Assembly: GCA_001724265.1 (NCBI GenBank)
Contig: MEDY01000248.1
Location: forward strand, 1 to 55,930
Source: Rhizaria sp. SCN 62-66
Lineage: Eukaryota > Rhizaria, unplaced
Length of the DNA: 55,930 nt
Reading direction: 5' to 3'
The notes beneath the pieces are model-generated. The model saw only the letters and a program-made list of their open reading frames with translations, was not told where the DNA came from and did no database searches. Below, in pieces: positions 54,496 to 55,930 of this stretch; within the stretch, counting starts at the first letter, position 1, and the number at the start of each line of letters is the position of its first letter. Made by a program: the position numbers and the translations under genes.

Positions 54496-55930
54496 TGGCA
54501 GCAGTCGCAGTGCCGGTGCCGGCGCCGGGGACGACGACTCGATCTTTTCTTTCCTGTCCTCCGCCACAGCCACGGGCGCTGACCCCTTCGCGGCCATGCC
54601 CACCGACGCCGAGCTCGCTGCGCTCTCGGCCCACCTCACCGATAACAACAGCAACGCTAGCAATAACACCAACACACCCGCTGTGCCCACCGCAGCGCCC
54701 GCGGCGGCCCCCACGGCGGCGGCGCAGGCGAGCGCGACGCACGCGGCGCTGGTGCGCGCGCAGCGGGATCTTGCCGAGGCCACCGCGCGCGCCGCCGCGC
54801 TCGAGGCGGACCTGGGCTCGGCGCGCCGCGCGCTCGCCGACGCCGCGGCCGAGGCACGCGCGCTCACGCACAAGAACGAGCACCAAGCCGCGCAGCTCGT
54901 CGAGGCCCGCCGCGCCGCCGCCGCCGCGGCCGCGGCTGCGCGCGCGCACGAGGCCACTGTCACCGAGCGCGACCGGCTGGCCGAGACGGCGCGGCGCCAG
55001 CAGGCAGAGCTCGACAGGCTCATTGCCGACGCCTCAGAGCAGGTATGTTGCGTAGTATTGCTCAAAACAAGGAAAAACCTTACCTATAGTATATAGCATA
55101 TTCATGAAATCTTGTTCGTTCATAACCTAAACTTACATTCTCTCGCTTCTTTGTTGTTTCTCTGTTTTTTTTTTCTCCCCCCTAGGGCGAGCGCGCCGCC
55201 GCGGCGGACTCACGCGTGCGCACCCTGGAGCTCTCGGTGCAGCAGACCGAGGCGCGCGCGCTGCCCGTGCAGTTCCAGCTCGCCAAGGCCTCGCAGGAGG
55301 TCGCCGAGCTGACCAAGCAGGTCGCCTACCTCGAGACCGAGGTCGCGGCCAAGCGCGACGCCGCACTGCGCGCGCAGACCGAGGCGGCCGACAAGGTGGC
55401 CGCGGCCTCGGTCAAGGCGCACGCCGCGCACCAGGAGGCCGCGACGCTGCGCCAACAGCTGCTCACGGTCACGGCGCGCGCCGAGGATGCCGCCGCGCGC
55501 GCCGCGGGCGACTCGGCGGACTTGCGGCGGCAGCTCGACGCGCGCACCGAGGCCATCGAGCGCGCGCACGCGCAGCTGGCTACGGAGACGGCGCTCGCCA
55601 CCGCGCACAAGCGCGGCAAGGACGAGGCGCAGGCCAAGCTCGCCGCGGCCGCGCGCGCGCACGACCGCCTGGAACGCGACCTGGCGGCGGCGCGCGCGCA
55701 GGGCCAGCGGCAGGCCGAGCAGGCAGCCGAGGCGGCGGGCCGCGCGCTGGAGCAGGAGCGCCGCGCCGAGGCCGCCGAGCGCGCCGTCGCCGAGGCCGTG
55801 GCCGCCGCGGACGCCGCCGCGGCCAGGGCCAGTGCCGCTGACACGCGCGCCGCCGAGGCCGAGGCCAAGGCCGCCGCCGCGGAGGCCGCCGCGGCCGCTG
55901 CGCGCGCCGCCGCGGCCGCCGAGACCCCGA
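54350..55930 (+). CDS. Coiled-coil protein, 5' part (partial; perhaps TPR/Mlp-like)
   Basis: Exon 1 is 54350-55042 and exon 2 runs from 55186 past the window end, with an intron at 55043-55185 (GTATGT to CCTAG, phase 0). I favour the ATG at 54350 (MSDSPGSSPLKRE) because the sequence before it is leader-like. The ATG at 54209 is in frame and would add 47 residues. A Ser run and a short acidic region are followed by an almost continuous Ala/Arg/Glu/Gln coiled coil. The segment VQFQLAKASQEVAELTKQVA continuing YLETEVAAKRD faintly resembles the first coiled coil of nuclear-basket TPR/Mlp proteins, but composition alone could give this. No stop is reached. Confidence 0.75.
54446..54496. repeat. AGC trinucleotide run (poly-Ser)
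   Basis: About 17 AGC or AGT codons in a row encode a serine tract near the N-terminus of the last gene. Confidence 0.85.

Noticed and set aside
1-55930. First and last partial genes as two ends of one gene
   Set aside because: Both are Ala-rich coiled coils on the plus strand, but this composition is general in the window and nothing shows that the ends meet.

Overview
The window is nuclear DNA of a unicellular eukaryote. Its genes are very GC-rich and intron-poor, their products are inflated by Ala, Asp/Glu, Ser/Asn and Gly runs, and the spacers between them are AT-rich. Introns are short (about 110-195 nt) with GT-AG ends. Gene content points to a flagellated, sexually recombining protist: a dynein-arm assembly factor (DNAAF5/HEATR2), the meiotic proteins MSH4 and SWI5, RTEL1, the spliceosomal protein PRP18, ALKBH6, Golgi GT7-type glycosyltransferases and a YIPF1/2-type Golgi protein. 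I cannot name the lineage.

The main result is that TAG appears to be a sense codon, most likely glutamine, while TAA and TGA are the only stops. Nine in-frame TAGs lie inside four otherwise intact genes, and two more lie in a decayed gene. Gene ends that can be assigned use TAA (6) or TGA (9), never TAG. Several TAGs sit in CAG-rich contexts, and joining the reading frames across them gives exon totals divisible by three.

Layout. 1-240: 3' end of an Ala-rich coiled-coil gene (+). 1920-2717: single-pass membrane protein, perhaps Tom22-like (+). 3275-4669: PRP18 (-). 5068-7224: ALKBH6 (+). 7448-9586: secreted Arg/Asp- and Tyr-rich protein with four TAGs (+). 10135-14429: MSH4, five exons (+). 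15058-17466 and 18480-20471: tandem GT7-like glycosyltransferases (+). 21020-21092: tRNA-Asn (-). 21421-22841: SWI5 (+). 23229-24365: unrecognised zinc-binding protein (+). 24366-25753: an AT-rich island and a decayed Tse2-like fragment. 25754-31735: DNAAF5 (+). 31965-37436: RTEL1 (+). 38038-40481: decayed Crinkler/RHS-type gene (+). 41121-51543: a 3272-residue acidic coiled-coil protein in five exons (-). 52054-53049: YIPF1/2-like (-). 54350 to the window end: start of a coiled-coil gene (+).

Other genome-level signals: the 5' splice site is typically GTACGT or GTACGC rather than GTAAGT. Three recombination genes (MSH4, SWI5, RTEL1) lie within about 27 kb. Two foreign-looking, less GC-rich relics (Tse2-like and Crinkler/RHS-like) sit in spacers between housekeeping genes.
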